Source: an uncultured Photobacterium sp. (GTDB taxonomy: Bacteria > Pseudomonadota > Gammaproteobacteria > Enterobacterales > Vibrionaceae). Taken from it: a stretch of DNA of 37,168 bases. The stretch spans positions 1 to 37,168 of the forward strand of contig NZ_CAMRAN010000039.1 in NCBI RefSeq assembly GCF_947039875.1, given 5' to 3'. The notes below the pieces were generated by a model. That model had not been told where the DNA came from, did not search any database, and saw nothing but the letters and a program-made list of their open reading frames with translations. A program made the position numbers and the translations under genes. Shown here in pieces: positions 12,323 to 23,469 of this stretch. Within the stretch, counting starts at the first letter, position 1. Each line of letters begins with the position of its first letter.

Positions 12323-12973
12323 ATGAAGCCAAACACTACAAATCGTCAACCTCTTCGTGCCAATAATGAGCGTCGAGCGTCAAGAAAAATAAATAAACCC
12401 AAGCGTCCTCGTGGCCCACAAAAAGTCATTTTATTTAACAAACCTTATAACACTTTGACTCAGTTCTCAGGTGAACCAGATGACAGTACTTTAGCGGATT
12501 TCATTCCAGTAAAAGATGTTTACCCAGCAGGTCGATTGGATAAAGACAGTGAAGGGTTATTAGTACTAACCAATGACGGTATTTTGCAAGCACGATTAAC
12601 CCAACCACAATCAAAACAAGCCAAAGTTTATTGGGTACAAGTTGAAGGAGTACCAGCAGCTGAAGATTTACAGCAATTACGTGATGGCGTGACATTAAAA
12701 GATGGCCCAACACTACCCGCTGGCGTTGAAATAATCGAATCACCACAAATATGGGATCGTACCCCTCCTATTCGTGAACGTAAAAATATTCCAACAACAT
12801 GGCTTGCTATTACGCTACGTGAAGGTCGTAATCGCCAAGTGCGTCGTATGACAGCACATATCGGTTTTCCAACATTACGTTTAATTCGTTATCAAATGGC
12901 GCAATGGACAGTGGCAGATTTAGCGCCGGGGGAATGGAAAGAAATTACGCTTCCAAGTCCAAATCTAGCGTAG
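12323..12973 (+). CDS. rluE: 23S rRNA pseudouridine synthase RluE
   Basis: Enzyme of the RsuA/RluB/E/F family; RluE makes pseudouridine 2457 in E. coli 23S rRNA. The 216-residue protein begins with a basic tail (about 1-32), then the catalytic domain: [14 protein letters not shown] (35-48) and [13 protein letters not shown] with catalytic Asp73. It ends with the GRNRQVRRM block typical of the family. It lacks a separate S4 domain, as expected for RluE. The assignment to RluE rather than a sister enzyme is supported by the divergent icd neighbour. In E. coli nudJ follows; here it does not. Confidence 0.92.
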   Translation: MKPNTTNRQPLRANNERRASRKINKPKRPRGPQKVILFNKPYNTLTQFSGEPDDSTLADFIPVKDVYPAGRLDKDSEGLLVLTNDGILQARLTQPQSKQAKVYWVQVEGVPAAEDLQQLRDGVTLKDGPTLPAGVEIIESPQIWDRTPPIRERKNIPTTWLAITLREGRNRQVRRMTAHIGFPTLRLIRYQMAQWTVADLAPGEWKEITLPSPNLA

Positions 12974-12992
12974 TTTTCTGTTCATACTATTC

Positions 12993-13018
12993 GCGCTCTA
13001 TGTCTGACATTGGAGCGC
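12993..13018. other. Hairpin downstream of rluE, terminator-like without T tract
   Basis: GCGCTC (12993-12998) with GAGCGC (13013-13018), plus inner ATGTC (13000-13004) with GACAT (13006-13010), form a strong interrupted stem 20 bp after the rluE stop. Only ATTATTCCC follows, so termination here would be weak or factor-dependent. Confidence 0.5.
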
Positions 13019-13098
13019 ATTATTCCCTTCAATACCTGAAAACTATTTTCATCAACAAAAAACTACACATTTTCGATTACATCCACTATGATTGCGAC

Positions 13099-13120
13099 AA
13101 ATAGCAAACGTTTGCTATTT
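13099..13120. promoter_or_regulatory. PurR-type operator palindrome upstream of mnmA-hflD-purB
   Basis: A perfect 22-bp palindrome whose centre, GCAAACGTTTGC (13104-13115), equals the core of the E. coli PurR consensus (purine repressor, LacI family). It lies 216 bp before mnmA, in an otherwise AT-rich spacer of 362 bp. Downstream purB is a purine-synthesis gene. TTGCTA (13112-13117) and AATAAT (13135-13140), 17 bp apart, could form a promoter that overlaps the operator. Another LacI-family regulator could also bind this sequence. Confidence 0.65.
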
Positions 13121-13329
13121 GATTTTATCAAGACAATAATAATAAAAAATAATGACTTTTTTTAATCTATACCTCCGTTTTTAAATGTTTTTTTCTATTG
13201 TCTTGAGTTTTATTTATTCCGTTATCATCATTAATCACTATTTATTGAAGTGTGATTCTGCTCTCGATCTGTTTCAGGCGCGGGGTTTCTGTTAGAATTA
13301 CGCCCTTAACACTAAATTAGCGACAGTAG

Positions 13330-14451
<1,122 letters not shown>

Positions 14452-14465
14452 AGGAGTTTTTGCGC

Positions 14466-15083
14466 GTGGCTTACTCTATTTATGATCGAACGATTGCGTT
14501 TGCAGGCATGTGCCAAGCAGTCAAATTAGTTCAAGACGTTGCCCGTAATGGCAATTGTGACTCAGCAGCATTAAGCACGATGCTCAATAGCATTATGGCA
14601 ACGGATCCAGCCAATACCATTGGTGTCTACGGCAGTGAAGCTGATCTACGCATCGGCTTAGAATCTATGGTGCGCGATATTGATGGTTCATCATCAGGTA
14701 GTGAAATAACCCGCTATCTTGTGGGAGTTATGGCGCTGGAACGTAAATTATCAGCTCGTCGTGACAGCATGGCACAATTAAGTGATCGTGTTGACACATT
14801 AAAGCGTCAAACGGTCCATTTTGAACTACTTGATGAACAAATGCTGAGTAATATTGCCAGTATTTATTTGGATATTATCAGTCCATTAGGACCTCGTATT
14901 CAAGTGTCTGGCACGCCTACACAATTACAATTGCCTCACGTTCAACACCGCGTTCGAGCATTATTACTTGCTGCTGTTCGTAGTGCTGTACTTTGGAGCC
15001 AAGTCGGTGGTAAACGCCGTCATTTATTATTTGGTCGTAAGCAAATGCTAGAACAAGCAAAAATTTTGCTCGCTCGAAACTAA
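14466..15083 (+). CDS. hflD: High-frequency lysogenization protein HflD homologue
   Basis: HflD is a peripheral inner-membrane protein that in E. coli binds the phage lambda CII activator and affects lysogeny; its housekeeping role is not settled. The 205-residue product aligns by eye with the family: [12 protein letters not shown] near the N terminus, [32 protein letters not shown] and [15 protein letters not shown] chose the GTG at 14466 because AAGGAG ends nine bases before it and the protein then starts [12 protein letters not shown]; the in-frame TTG at 14460 is too close to the Shine-Dalgarno sequence. It lies between mnmA and purB, the conserved order. Confidence 0.92.
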   Translation: MAYSIYDRTIAFAGMCQAVKLVQDVARNGNCDSAALSTMLNSIMATDPANTIGVYGSEADLRIGLESMVRDIDGSSSGSEITRYLVGVMALERKLSARRDSMAQLSDRVDTLKRQTVHFELLDEQMLSNIASIYLDIISPLGPRIQVSGTPTQLQLPHVQHRVRALLLAAVRSAVLWSQVGGKRRHLLFGRKQMLEQAKILLARN

Positions 15084-15104
15084 GTTAACGCATTGCTAAC
15101 TTCA

Positions 15105-15130
15105 ATTCAGCCTGACAAATCAGGCTGAAT
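15105..15130 (+). other. Hairpin between hflD and purB
   Basis: A perfect 11-bp stem, ATTCAGCCTGA (15105-15115) with TCAGGCTGAAT (15120-15130), has a 4-nt loop and is followed by ATTAATTTTG. The T tract is broken, so this may be a leaky terminator that lowers purB expression, or an mRNA-stability element. Confidence 0.65.
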
Positions 15131-15135
15131 ATTAA

Positions 15136-16539
<1,404 letters not shown>

Positions 16540-16569
16540 CTCACTCTGTTATATTATAATTAATAAAAT

Positions 16570-16598
16570 AAGGACATTATTAAATAATGTCCTTTTTT
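16570..16598 (+). terminator. Intrinsic terminator of purB
   Basis: AAGGACATTAT (16570-16580) pairs with ATAATGTCCTT (16584-16594) across a TAA loop and runs into TTTT. It lies 30 bp after the purB stop. Confidence 0.92.
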
Positions 16599-16712
16599 AT
16601 TAACGCAGCAAAACATGTAACTTGTGATTACGAAGTATATAGCAAAACACTGCCTCACTACTCAGTATTCATATCAACACCAATGTACTGCAACACGATG
16701 AAATAATTGATA

Positions 16713-16818
16713 TTACATGCTCAGTATTGGCTCACCATCATATTGCACTTCTGTTAACTCTCCGCCCTCTTTTCCGAAACAAGGGTAACACTCCGTAAAT
16801 AATTGGATTGTTACTCAT
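16713..16818 (-). pseudogene. Possible small frameshifted Cys-containing gene downstream of oppF
   Basis: Ten bases after the oppF stop an ATG (16818) follows AAGGGT at good spacing. Its own frame, MSNNPIIYGV then LPLFRKRGRRVNRSAI, stops at 16738. From about 16790 the neighbouring frame stays open to a stop at 16713 and reads CYPCFGKEGGELTEVQYDG and then EPILSM, which looks more protein-like and has a CxxC pair. A one-base shift near 16790 would join MSNNPIIYG to the second frame as a peptide of about 35 residues. I do not recognise it. It could be a decayed gene, a sequencing error or chance. Confidence 0.3.
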
Positions 16819-16828
16819 ATTTTTACCC

Positions 16829-17815
16829 TTAAATTTGTAGGCACGAAACTTCATGTTGATGTGTACCTACTAACACAGGTTTTTCTTGGGCGCAGAGAGC
16901 AACAGCTTTAGGACAACGAGTACGAAACACACATCCCGATGGTGGATTCATTGGTGATGGTAAATCCCCCTCTAATAGCTCAATCTGCTTATTACGTTCT
17001 AATTCAGGATCAGGAACCGGGACTGCTGACATTAATGCTTTGGTATACGGGTGCTGAGGATTAGCAAATAAAGCTTTACTGTCCCCCATTTCAACCGCAT
17101 GGCCTAAATACATCACAAGTACTCTATCAGAAATATGTTTTACGACCGATAAATCATGAGCAATGAAGATTAAACTTAATCCCATCTCTTTTTGTAATGA
17201 TTTAAGCAAGTTCACTACCTGCGCTTGAATTGATACATCAAGTGCTGAAACAGGTTCATCACAAATAATCATCTTGGGTTTTAAGATTAGTGCTCGTGCA
17301 ATACCAATTCGTTGGCATTGCCCACCAGAAAACTCATGTGGGTAACGGTTGATAACATTAGGTAATAACCCCACCTTGGTCATCATTGCTTGCACTTGTT
17401 GCTTTACTTCATCAGCACTTAATTGGCTATAAAATGCTTTTAATGGCTCGGCAATAATTTCACCAACCGTCATACGTGGATTTAGTGATGCTAATGGATC
17501 TTGGAAAATCATTTGAATCTGTTTACGTTTTTCACGTAAATCGCGGTGATTTAGCTTGGTTAGATCTTGTCCTAGCCATACTACTTGGCCTTCTGTCGCT
17601 TCAACCAATCCAATGATTGCTCGCGCAAATGTTGATTTACCACAACCCGATTCACCAACAACGCCTAACGTTTCACCTTCATAAACACTGACATTAATAC
17701 CATCAACGGCTTTTAATTTGGTTGGTTGGCTCCAAGGCCATGCTGATTTAGACGCGATATTAAAATGAACTTTTAGATTGGTAATATCCAATAATACTTT
17801 CTTTTCCGTCGTCAT
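16829..17815 (-). CDS. oppF: Oligopeptide ABC transporter ATP-binding protein OppF
   Basis: One of two ATPases driving peptide uptake through OppBC. The 328-residue protein has Walker A GESGCGKS (54-61), signature FSGGQCQRIGIARAL, Walker B MIICDEP and the H-loop in IAHDLSVVKHI. The C-terminal oligopeptide-transporter extension has conserved cysteines (GCVFRTRCPKAVALC). It starts 2 bp after oppD ends, and the ATG overlaps no other gene. It is the last clear gene of the oppABCDF unit; no strong terminator follows directly. Confidence 0.94.
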   Translation of the reverse strand: MTTEKKVLLDITNLKVHFNIASKSAWPWSQPTKLKAVDGINVSVYEGETLGVVGESGCGKSTFARAIIGLVEATEGQVVWLGQDLTKLNHRDLREKRKQIQMIFQDPLASLNPRMTVGEIIAEPLKAFYSQLSADEVKQQVQAMMTKVGLLPNVINRYPHEFSGGQCQRIGIARALILKPKMIICDEPVSALDVSIQAQVVNLLKSLQKEMGLSLIFIAHDLSVVKHISDRVLVMYLGHAVEMGDSKALFANPQHPYTKALMSAVPVPDPELERNKQIELLEGDLPSPMNPPSGCVFRTRCPKAVALCAQEKPVLVGTHQHEVSCLQI

Positions 17816-17817
17816 TA

Positions 17818-18780
17818 CTATGCTCCCATATCAGCAAAACAAGCGCGTAATCTGTCTTGTGCAAATGGCATTAATATTGGTGATTCTTGCTTACAACGCG
17901 GTAATACACGATGGCAACGCTCTTGATACGGACAGCCAACAGGCAAAGATAATAAGTTAGGTGGATTCCCCGGAATCGTTGGTAAATCATCACCTTCGGT
18001 ATCTAAACGAGGAATCGCACGTAATAAGCCTTCGGTATAAGGATGGCTTGGGCGATAAAAAATATCATTAATATCACCATATTCCATCGTCCGTCCAGCA
18101 TACATCACTAACACTTTGTCACAGCTGCCAGCAACCACACCAAGATCATGGGTGATCATAATGATCGAGGTATCAAAATCAGATTTAAGATCATTTAATA
18201 ATGTCATAATCTGAGCTTGAACGGTTACATCAAGTGCTGTTGTCGGTTCATCAGCAATCAACAACTTAGGACGACATAATAACGCCATTGCAATCATAAC
18301 CCGTTGACGCATACCACCAGAAAACTCATGGGGATACATAGTAATACGCTGACGTGCTTCTGGAATTTTAACCGCATCCAACATTCTTACCGATTCTTCA
18401 AAAGCTTGAGATCGGCTCATGCCTTTATGCAGCATCAGTACTTCCATTAACTGCTCACTGACTTTCATATAAGGATTTAATGACGTCATTGGATCTTGAA
18501 AAATCATCGCAATTTGTTCAGCACGAATACGGTTTAGTTCTTTTTCTGATAGATTTAAAATCTCACGCCCTTCAAATTTGGCGCTACCACTAATAATACC
18601 GTTCTTGGCTAATAAGCCCATAATAGCAAACACGGTTTGACTCTTACCTGAGCCCGATTCACCAACAATACCTAAGGTTTGACCTTGCTCTAATGAAAAA
18701 TTAAGATCATTTACCGCAGTAACATTGCCATCTGGCGTGGTAAATTCTACTCGTAAATCTTTAATTTCTAACAAACTCAT
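17818..18780 (-). CDS. oppD: Oligopeptide ABC transporter ATP-binding protein OppD
   Basis: ATPase subunit paired with OppF. The 320-residue protein has Walker A GESGSGKS (40-47), signature FSGGMRQRVMIAMAL, Walker B LLIADEP and the H-loop ITHDLGVV. The C-terminal segment GCPYQERCHRVLPRC has the cysteines typical of this subfamily. The ATG follows AAGGAAG at good spacing. Unlike the tight spacing elsewhere in the operon, 153 bp separate it from oppC. Confidence 0.94.
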   Translation of the reverse strand: MSLLEIKDLRVEFTTPDGNVTAVNDLNFSLEQGQTLGIVGESGSGKSQTVFAIMGLLAKNGIISGSAKFEGREILNLSEKELNRIRAEQIAMIFQDPMTSLNPYMKVSEQLMEVLMLHKGMSRSQAFEESVRMLDAVKIPEARQRITMYPHEFSGGMRQRVMIAMALLCRPKLLIADEPTTALDVTVQAQIMTLLNDLKSDFDTSIIMITHDLGVVAGSCDKVLVMYAGRTMEYGDINDIFYRPSHPYTEGLLRAIPRLDTEGDDLPTIPGNPPNLLSLPVGCPYQERCHRVLPRCKQESPILMPFAQDRLRACFADMGA

Positions 18781-18933
18781 ACTACTTCCTTGTTATCAAC
18801 AATAAGCACCGTACATTCGCTTCGGTTATTATTTATTATCAAGTGAATGATATTGGCGATACCTACTTTATTAACGTTACTGTACGGTCCGATCACCGCT
18901 ACTATGATTAATAAAATAGGTCGCTGCTTATTT
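18781..18933 (-). other. Long spacer inside the opp operon between oppC and oppD
   Basis: This 153-bp gap is unusual for an opp operon. On the minus strand one frame is open through most of it, from a GTG near 18899 to a TGA that overlaps the oppD ATG as ATGA, about 39 codons without a recognisable Shine-Dalgarno sequence. ACCGTACA (18808-18815) and TGTACGGT (18881-18888) are exact inverted copies that could pair across 65 nt. I cannot assign a role; it may tune oppDF expression or hold a promoter. Confidence 0.4.
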
Positions 18934-19848
18934 TTATCTATCTTTAGGATCTAACGCGTCACGTAAACCATCACCGACATAGTTAAAACAAAATAATGTA
19001 ATCACCATAAACCCAGCAGGAAATAATAACTGCCAAATAGCCACTTCCATCGTTTGTGAACCTTCATGCAATAATGCTCCCCAGCTCGTCATCGGCTCTT
19101 GTACGCCTAACCCAAGGAAACTTAAAAACGACTCAGTTAGAATCATTGCTGGCACAAGTAATGTTGAATACACAGCTACAATACCTAAAACATTCGGTAC
19201 GATATGGCGAGTAATAATTCGCCAACGACTAACGCCACACACATGGGCTGCTTCAATGAACTCTTTACCTCGTAACGATAAAGTTTGACCACGCACAATT
19301 CGCGCCATATCAAGCCAAGAAATAGCGCCGATAGCGATAAAGATCAGCATAATATTACGACCAAAAAAGGTCACTAATACAATCACAAAAAACATAAATG
19401 GAATGGAGTACAGTATCTCTAAGATACGCATCATCACTCGGTCTGTTTTACCACCAATAAAGCCCGATGCAGCGCCATAAAGTGTGCCAATAACGACCGC
19501 AACTAAAGCGCCTAATAACCCCACCATTAGTGAAATACGACCACCAACTAATGTTCGAGTATAAAGATCACGTCCTAAACTATCAGTGCCAAAAAAGTGC
19601 CCTTCTACCCCTAATGATGGTGCAGCATGTAACGCATACCAATCGGTATCATCAAACGCATATTGACTCACCATCGGGCCAAAAATTACCGCTAGTGTAA
19701 TCAAGCCTAAAATCACTAATGAAACCATTGCTGCTTTGTTACGCAAAAACCGTGAACGCGCGTCTTGCCATAAACTACGGCCTTCTATTTCAAGATTTTC
19801 TGAAAAATTTTCAAGCGCTTCAATATTATCTTTTTTTGTTAAAATCAT
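18934..19848 (-). CDS. oppC: Oligopeptide ABC transporter permease OppC
   Basis: Inner-membrane permease subunit. The 304-residue protein has a cytoplasmic N-terminal tail, a first membrane span near 38-60, a periplasmic segment and then the binding-protein-dependent transport domain with about five spans. The coupling loop that contacts the ATPases reads EAAHVCGVSRWRIITRHIVPN, split here as EAAHVCGVSRW and RIITRHIVPN. The C terminus GLRDALDPKDR is typical of the subunit. It starts 13 bp after oppB. Confidence 0.94.
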   Translation of the reverse strand: MILTKKDNIEALENFSENLEIEGRSLWQDARSRFLRNKAAMVSLVILGLITLAVIFGPMVSQYAFDDTDWYALHAAPSLGVEGHFFGTDSLGRDLYTRTLVGGRISLMVGLLGALVAVVIGTLYGAASGFIGGKTDRVMMRILEILYSIPFMFFVIVLVTFFGRNIMLIFIAIGAISWLDMARIVRGQTLSLRGKEFIEAAHVCGVSRWRIITRHIVPNVLGIVAVYSTLLVPAMILTESFLSFLGLGVQEPMTSWGALLHEGSQTMEVAIWQLLFPAGFMVITLFCFNYVGDGLRDALDPKDR

Positions 19849-19861
19849 AATTATCAGCCTC

Positions 19862-20782
19862 TTAATAACGAATTTTAGGATCGATTGTCGCTAACACAAT
19901 ATCGACAATAGCATTGAAGATAATCGTTAACGAACCAATTAAAATCGTAATACCAAGCACTAATGAATAATCACGATTAAAGGCTGCATTGACAAACAGT
20001 TTACCTATACCCGGTAAACCAAAAATCGTTTCAATCACCACCGAGCCAGTAATAATACCGACGAAAGCAGGTCCCATGTATGACACGACAGGTAATAATG
20101 CTGGACGTAATGCATGCTTTAAAATGATGTGGTGATAGCTCAATCCCTTCGCTCGTGCTGTACGAATAAAGTTACTGTTTAGCGTTTCAATCATGCTGCC
20201 ACGCGTAATACGTGCGAATGTCGCCACATACAATAGTGCCATGCCTAACATTGGCAGAATAACAAACTTGAACGATCCATCCTGCCAACCACCAGCGGGT
20301 AACCACTGCAAATTAATAGCAAAGATATAAATCAATACTGGGGCGAGAATAAAGGAAGGCATCACCACCCCCGCCATCGCGGTCGACATAATGGTGTAAT
20401 CGAGCCAGGTATTTTGTTTTAACGCTGCAAGAGTGCCAACGAATACCCCCATAACCAACGCAAAAATAAAAGCAAAAAAACCTATTTTTGCCGATACGGG
20501 TAACGCTTTAGACACTAATTCGTTAACTGTAAAATCTTTATATTTAAATGAAGGCCCTAAATCCCCCTGAACAATATTACCTAAGTAAGTGGTATATTGT
20601 TCAAATACAGGTTTATCTAGACCATATTTTGCTTCAATATTAGCGAGAACTTCCGGCGGTAAAGGACGATCTGAAGTAAAAGGGTTACCGGGAGCGAAGC
20701 GCATTAAAAAAAATGAAATAGTGATCAATACCAACAGTGTCGGTATCGCTTCAAAAATCCTTTTAGCAATGAATTTAATCAT
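19862..20782 (-). CDS. oppB: Oligopeptide ABC transporter permease OppB
   Basis: Inner-membrane permease subunit, partner of OppC. The 306-residue protein has the N-terminal span FIAKRIFEAIPTLLVLITI, then RFAPGNPF, a periplasmic part, and the transport domain with coupling loop RTARAKGLSYHHIILKHAL. The C terminus ATIDPKIRY is typical. It lies 77 bp downstream of oppA, with a hairpin between them that may separate abundant oppA mRNA from the rest of the operon. Confidence 0.95.
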   Translation of the reverse strand: MIKFIAKRIFEAIPTLLVLITISFFLMRFAPGNPFTSDRPLPPEVLANIEAKYGLDKPVFEQYTTYLGNIVQGDLGPSFKYKDFTVNELVSKALPVSAKIGFFAFIFALVMGVFVGTLAALKQNTWLDYTIMSTAMAGVVMPSFILAPVLIYIFAINLQWLPAGGWQDGSFKFVILPMLGMALLYVATFARITRGSMIETLNSNFIRTARAKGLSYHHIILKHALRPALLPVVSYMGPAFVGIITGSVVIETIFGLPGIGKLFVNAAFNRDYSLVLGITILIGSLTIIFNAIVDIVLATIDPKIRY

Positions 20783-20814
20783 ATAAAGCTACCGTATTAG
20801 TTATGCAAGCGAGG

Positions 20815-20838
20815 GCTGCCTTCATCATTAAAGGCAGC
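20815..20838 (-). other. Intercistronic hairpin between oppA and oppB
   Basis: GCTGCCTT (20815-20822) pairs with AAGGCAGC (20831-20838) across an 8-nt loop, 22 bp after the oppA stop. There is no T tract on the minus strand. In periplasmic-binding-protein operons such hairpins often stabilise the upstream mRNA or reduce read-through, which would give more OppA than permease. Confidence 0.6.
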
Positions 20839-20859
20839 TAATTATTATGAATGACAAAA

Positions 20860-22491
20860 TTATTTAGCGATGAAATACAGATCTTTAGAATAGATATTAT
20901 CTTCTGCATTATTCATTGGATAACCGCCTAATTGTGGATTCACTAGACGAGCATTAACATAGTGATAAATAGGCATAATTGGCATATCTTGCGCTAAACT
21001 TGCTTCTGCACGTTTATAATCTACTGCACGCTCAGCTGCTGTTGGAGCAAGGATTGCATCATCAATCGCTTTGTCATAATCAACACTGGCATATTTAGGG
21101 TAGTTTTGTGAGTGACCAGTGCGCATAATTGCTAAGAAAGTAGAAGCTTCATTATAATCGCCACACCAACCAGCACGAGAAACATCGAAGTTACCTTGAC
21201 GTTTACTGTCTAAATAACTTTTCCATTCTTGATTTTCAAGTTGTGCTTCAACACCCAGTCCTTTTTTCCACATTGATGCAATCGCAACTGCAATTTTTTT
21301 ATGGTTCTCTGATGTGTTATATAACACTTTAAATTTCAGTGGGTTCTTCTGGTTATAACCGGCTGCAGCTAATAATGCTTTGGCTTTTTCTAAACGTTGC
21401 TTTTGGTTTAATTTAGCGTAATCCGGCATATCAACATCAAGGCCATTAGTCGCTAATGGGGTAAAGTTATACGCAGGCGTTTCGCCTTTACCAACGATAA
21501 ATTTAGCCAATACATCACGGTCAATGGCGTACGATAAAGCTTTACGTACATCTCCATTATCAAATGGCTTACGTGCAGTATTAAATTCATAGTAGTAAGA
21601 ACATAAGTAAGGCGTTACTTTTACATCTTGTGGGTGCTCTTTTGTAAGGCGTTTAAAATGCTCATTTGGCATTTCGTAAGTCATATCCACTTCACCCGCA
21701 AGGAAACGGTTCATTGCTGCAACTTGGTTTTCAATTGGTAAAAATGTAACTTGGTTAATAACCGTCTCTTTATTATTCCAATAATTATTATTACGGGTTA
21801 AGACAATACGCTCATTAACAACCCATTGATCCAATTGATAAGCACCATTTGAAACGTAGTTGCCCACTTTCGTCCATTGATCACCAAACTTTTCAACCAC
21901 CTTTTTATTAATAGGCTTCATTGATGTGTGCACAAGCATTGATGCAAAATAAGATAATGGCTTGTCTAATGTTACTTTTAATGTGTGAGCATCAACAGCT
22001 TCAACACCTAATGTTGCAGGTGATTTTTTACCTGCAATAATATCAGAAGCATTAGCCATCGTAGTCATATCAAGGTATGACGCGTAAGGTGATGCGGTTT
22101 TAGGATCAGCAAGACGACGCCATGTATAAACAAAATCGTCAGCGGTTACGGGATCACCATTTGACCATTTAGCATCGTCGCGTAGATTGAAAATCCAGGT
22201 TTTGTTATCCGTTGTCTGCCATGATTTTGCGACGCCAGCAACCAGATTACCATCGGCATCTTGATTGATTAAGCCTTCAAGTAAATCGCGAATAACGTTA
22301 GATTCAGGCACGCCTGATACTTTTTGAGGATCAAGAGATTCAGGTTCAGTGCCATTTGCACGGACTAACTCTTGTGTGTCAGCTAATTTAACTTCAGCGG
22401 GAACTTGTGCTGCAAAGATTGAAAAAGAAGGAAGGGCAACAACGAGACCAGCGCCAAGTAACAAAGCTTGGGTAATTTTATTCTTATACAT
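20860..22491 (-). CDS. oppA: Periplasmic oligopeptide-binding protein OppA
   Basis: Solute-binding protein that captures peptides in the periplasm for OppBCDF. The 543-residue protein starts with a signal peptide (MYKNKITQALLLGAGLVVAL, then PSFSIFA, probable cleavage after A-A near 27-28). The mature part matches bacterial extracellular solute-binding protein family 5: EPESLDPQKVSG, YTWRRLADP, NAEDNIYSKDLYFI at the C terminus. The ATG follows GGAG at good spacing. First gene of the operon; its promoter must lie in the 415 bp upstream, but I could not pick one with confidence. Confidence 0.96.
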   Translation of the reverse strand: MYKNKITQALLLGAGLVVALPSFSIFAAQVPAEVKLADTQELVRANGTEPESLDPQKVSGVPESNVIRDLLEGLINQDADGNLVAGVAKSWQTTDNKTWIFNLRDDAKWSNGDPVTADDFVYTWRRLADPKTASPYASYLDMTTMANASDIIAGKKSPATLGVEAVDAHTLKVTLDKPLSYFASMLVHTSMKPINKKVVEKFGDQWTKVGNYVSNGAYQLDQWVVNERIVLTRNNNYWNNKETVINQVTFLPIENQVAAMNRFLAGEVDMTYEMPNEHFKRLTKEHPQDVKVTPYLCSYYYEFNTARKPFDNGDVRKALSYAIDRDVLAKFIVGKGETPAYNFTPLATNGLDVDMPDYAKLNQKQRLEKAKALLAAAGYNQKNPLKFKVLYNTSENHKKIAVAIASMWKKGLGVEAQLENQEWKSYLDSKRQGNFDVSRAGWCGDYNEASTFLAIMRTGHSQNYPKYASVDYDKAIDDAILAPTAAERAVDYKRAEASLAQDMPIMPIYHYVNARLVNPQLGGYPMNNAEDNIYSKDLYFIAK

Positions 22492-22906
22492 GTATTAACT
22501 CCAATACATCAATTTATAACGTCCATGACATTTTCAGTAGGCCATATTAATTAATGACAAAATAGTTATTCTCAATCCTAGAGAACAACTATCAAACCGA
22601 AGAATTGTCTAAAACATTAACAGGAGTTATATTAATTTGCCACAAACAGACAAATAAAACACATTTCATACTACACATTTGGTTAACAACCACCAACATT
22701 AACTAGATCAATCTCACATTTATAGTTTATTACACCTATAATCATTAAGGTTAAAGCTATTAATATTAGTAAAAATGGCTCATTTGGCCTTTTTTAAGGT
22801 TATAATTTGTACATCAATTCAGAATCAGAATAAAAAACCACTGAAACCCAGCATTACCGAGCATAAAACAAACACTAGCATTACAAACTAAAGACAAAAA
22901 GAAACA
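22492..22906. other. oppA upstream region, no gene seen
   Basis: About 415 bp of AT-rich DNA between oppA and the terminator of the small minus-strand gene at 22960. It should contain the oppA promoter and leader. The only clear site is the oppA Shine-Dalgarno sequence near 22499-22502. TTGATA on the minus strand near 22595 resembles a -35 box but lacks a good -10 partner. Confidence 0.5.
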
Positions 22907-22937
22907 TAAAAAAAGGCACTACCTAAGTAATGCCTTT
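22907..22937 (-). terminator. Intrinsic terminator after the small ORF at 22960-23121
   Basis: On the minus strand AAAGGCA and TGCCTTT (22931-22937 with 22912-22918), extended by TAC/GTA inside, form a hairpin followed by a run of T residues (22907-22914 on the plus strand as A). It lies 23 bp after the stop of the small minus-strand gene. Confidence 0.88.
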
Positions 22938-22959
22938 CTATAATAATACCGCATAATAT

Positions 22960-23121
22960 TTACTTATTTTGACTGTCTAGTTCAATCAGCTGCTTGTCTT
23001 GACTCACGGCTTGTTCTTTTTGTTCGAGTAATAACGGCTCTTCGTTATCGTGGTTATTATCATCCATGCCAATATCAGCCATCATCTGCTTGATTCTTTT
23101 ACAAGGTATACGTTTATGCAT
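22960..23121 (-). CDS. Small hydrophilic protein of unknown function (53 aa)
   Basis: Not recognised. The frame encodes 53 residues: a basic start (MHKRIPCKRIKQMMADIGMD) followed by an acidic, Gln/Glu/Asp-rich tail with no hydrophobic span or signal peptide, so it should be cytosolic. One cysteine (Cys7). Support for a real gene is a good Shine-Dalgarno sequence (GGAGAGG, about seven bases before the ATG), a dedicated intrinsic terminator 23 bp downstream, and isolation in its own transcription unit between oppA and the moa operon. The basic N terminus might bind RNA or DNA, but that is only a guess from charge. Confidence 0.7.
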   Translation of the reverse strand: MHKRIPCKRIKQMMADIGMDDNNHDNEEPLLLEQKEQAVSQDKQLIELDSQNK

Positions 23122-23469
23122 TATTAACCTCTCCGCTGTTAAATGATGCTAGTAGACCGTTACTGCCTCTTCACTGCTTGGTCTTATACCAGCCAAAAAC
23201 TCTTACGCTTAATCTTCACCTTTTAAATATGGCACATAAATAGCAACTTCACTGGCTAATTTACCTTATTGTTGCTTATTTATAACAAAAGGATCTTAAA
23301 AAGATAACAGATAGATTATTTTAGCAAACAACATCATAAGCTGGTAAGGATCCTATAATTTAGCCAATAAGCCCGCTACTATTTAGCCACTAAGAAAGAT
23401 ATCCTGTACCAACGTCAATTTCTTAGTAATACCTCTGTCATTTCATACGGTGAGAATAAGAGTAAAATC
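23122..23469. other. Spacer with no clear gene
   Basis: About 350 bp. It must hold the promoter of the small minus-strand gene at 23121 and possibly one for the plus-strand ORF at 23470 (TAATAC near 23430 could be a -10 box). A 27-codon frame from ATG near 23143 has no Shine-Dalgarno sequence and is probably chance. Confidence 0.4.

Noticed and set aside
12904..13104. 66-codon plus-strand frame overlapping the end of rluE
   Set aside because: Starts inside rluE in another frame, has no ribosome-binding site, and its second half is AT-rich spacer.
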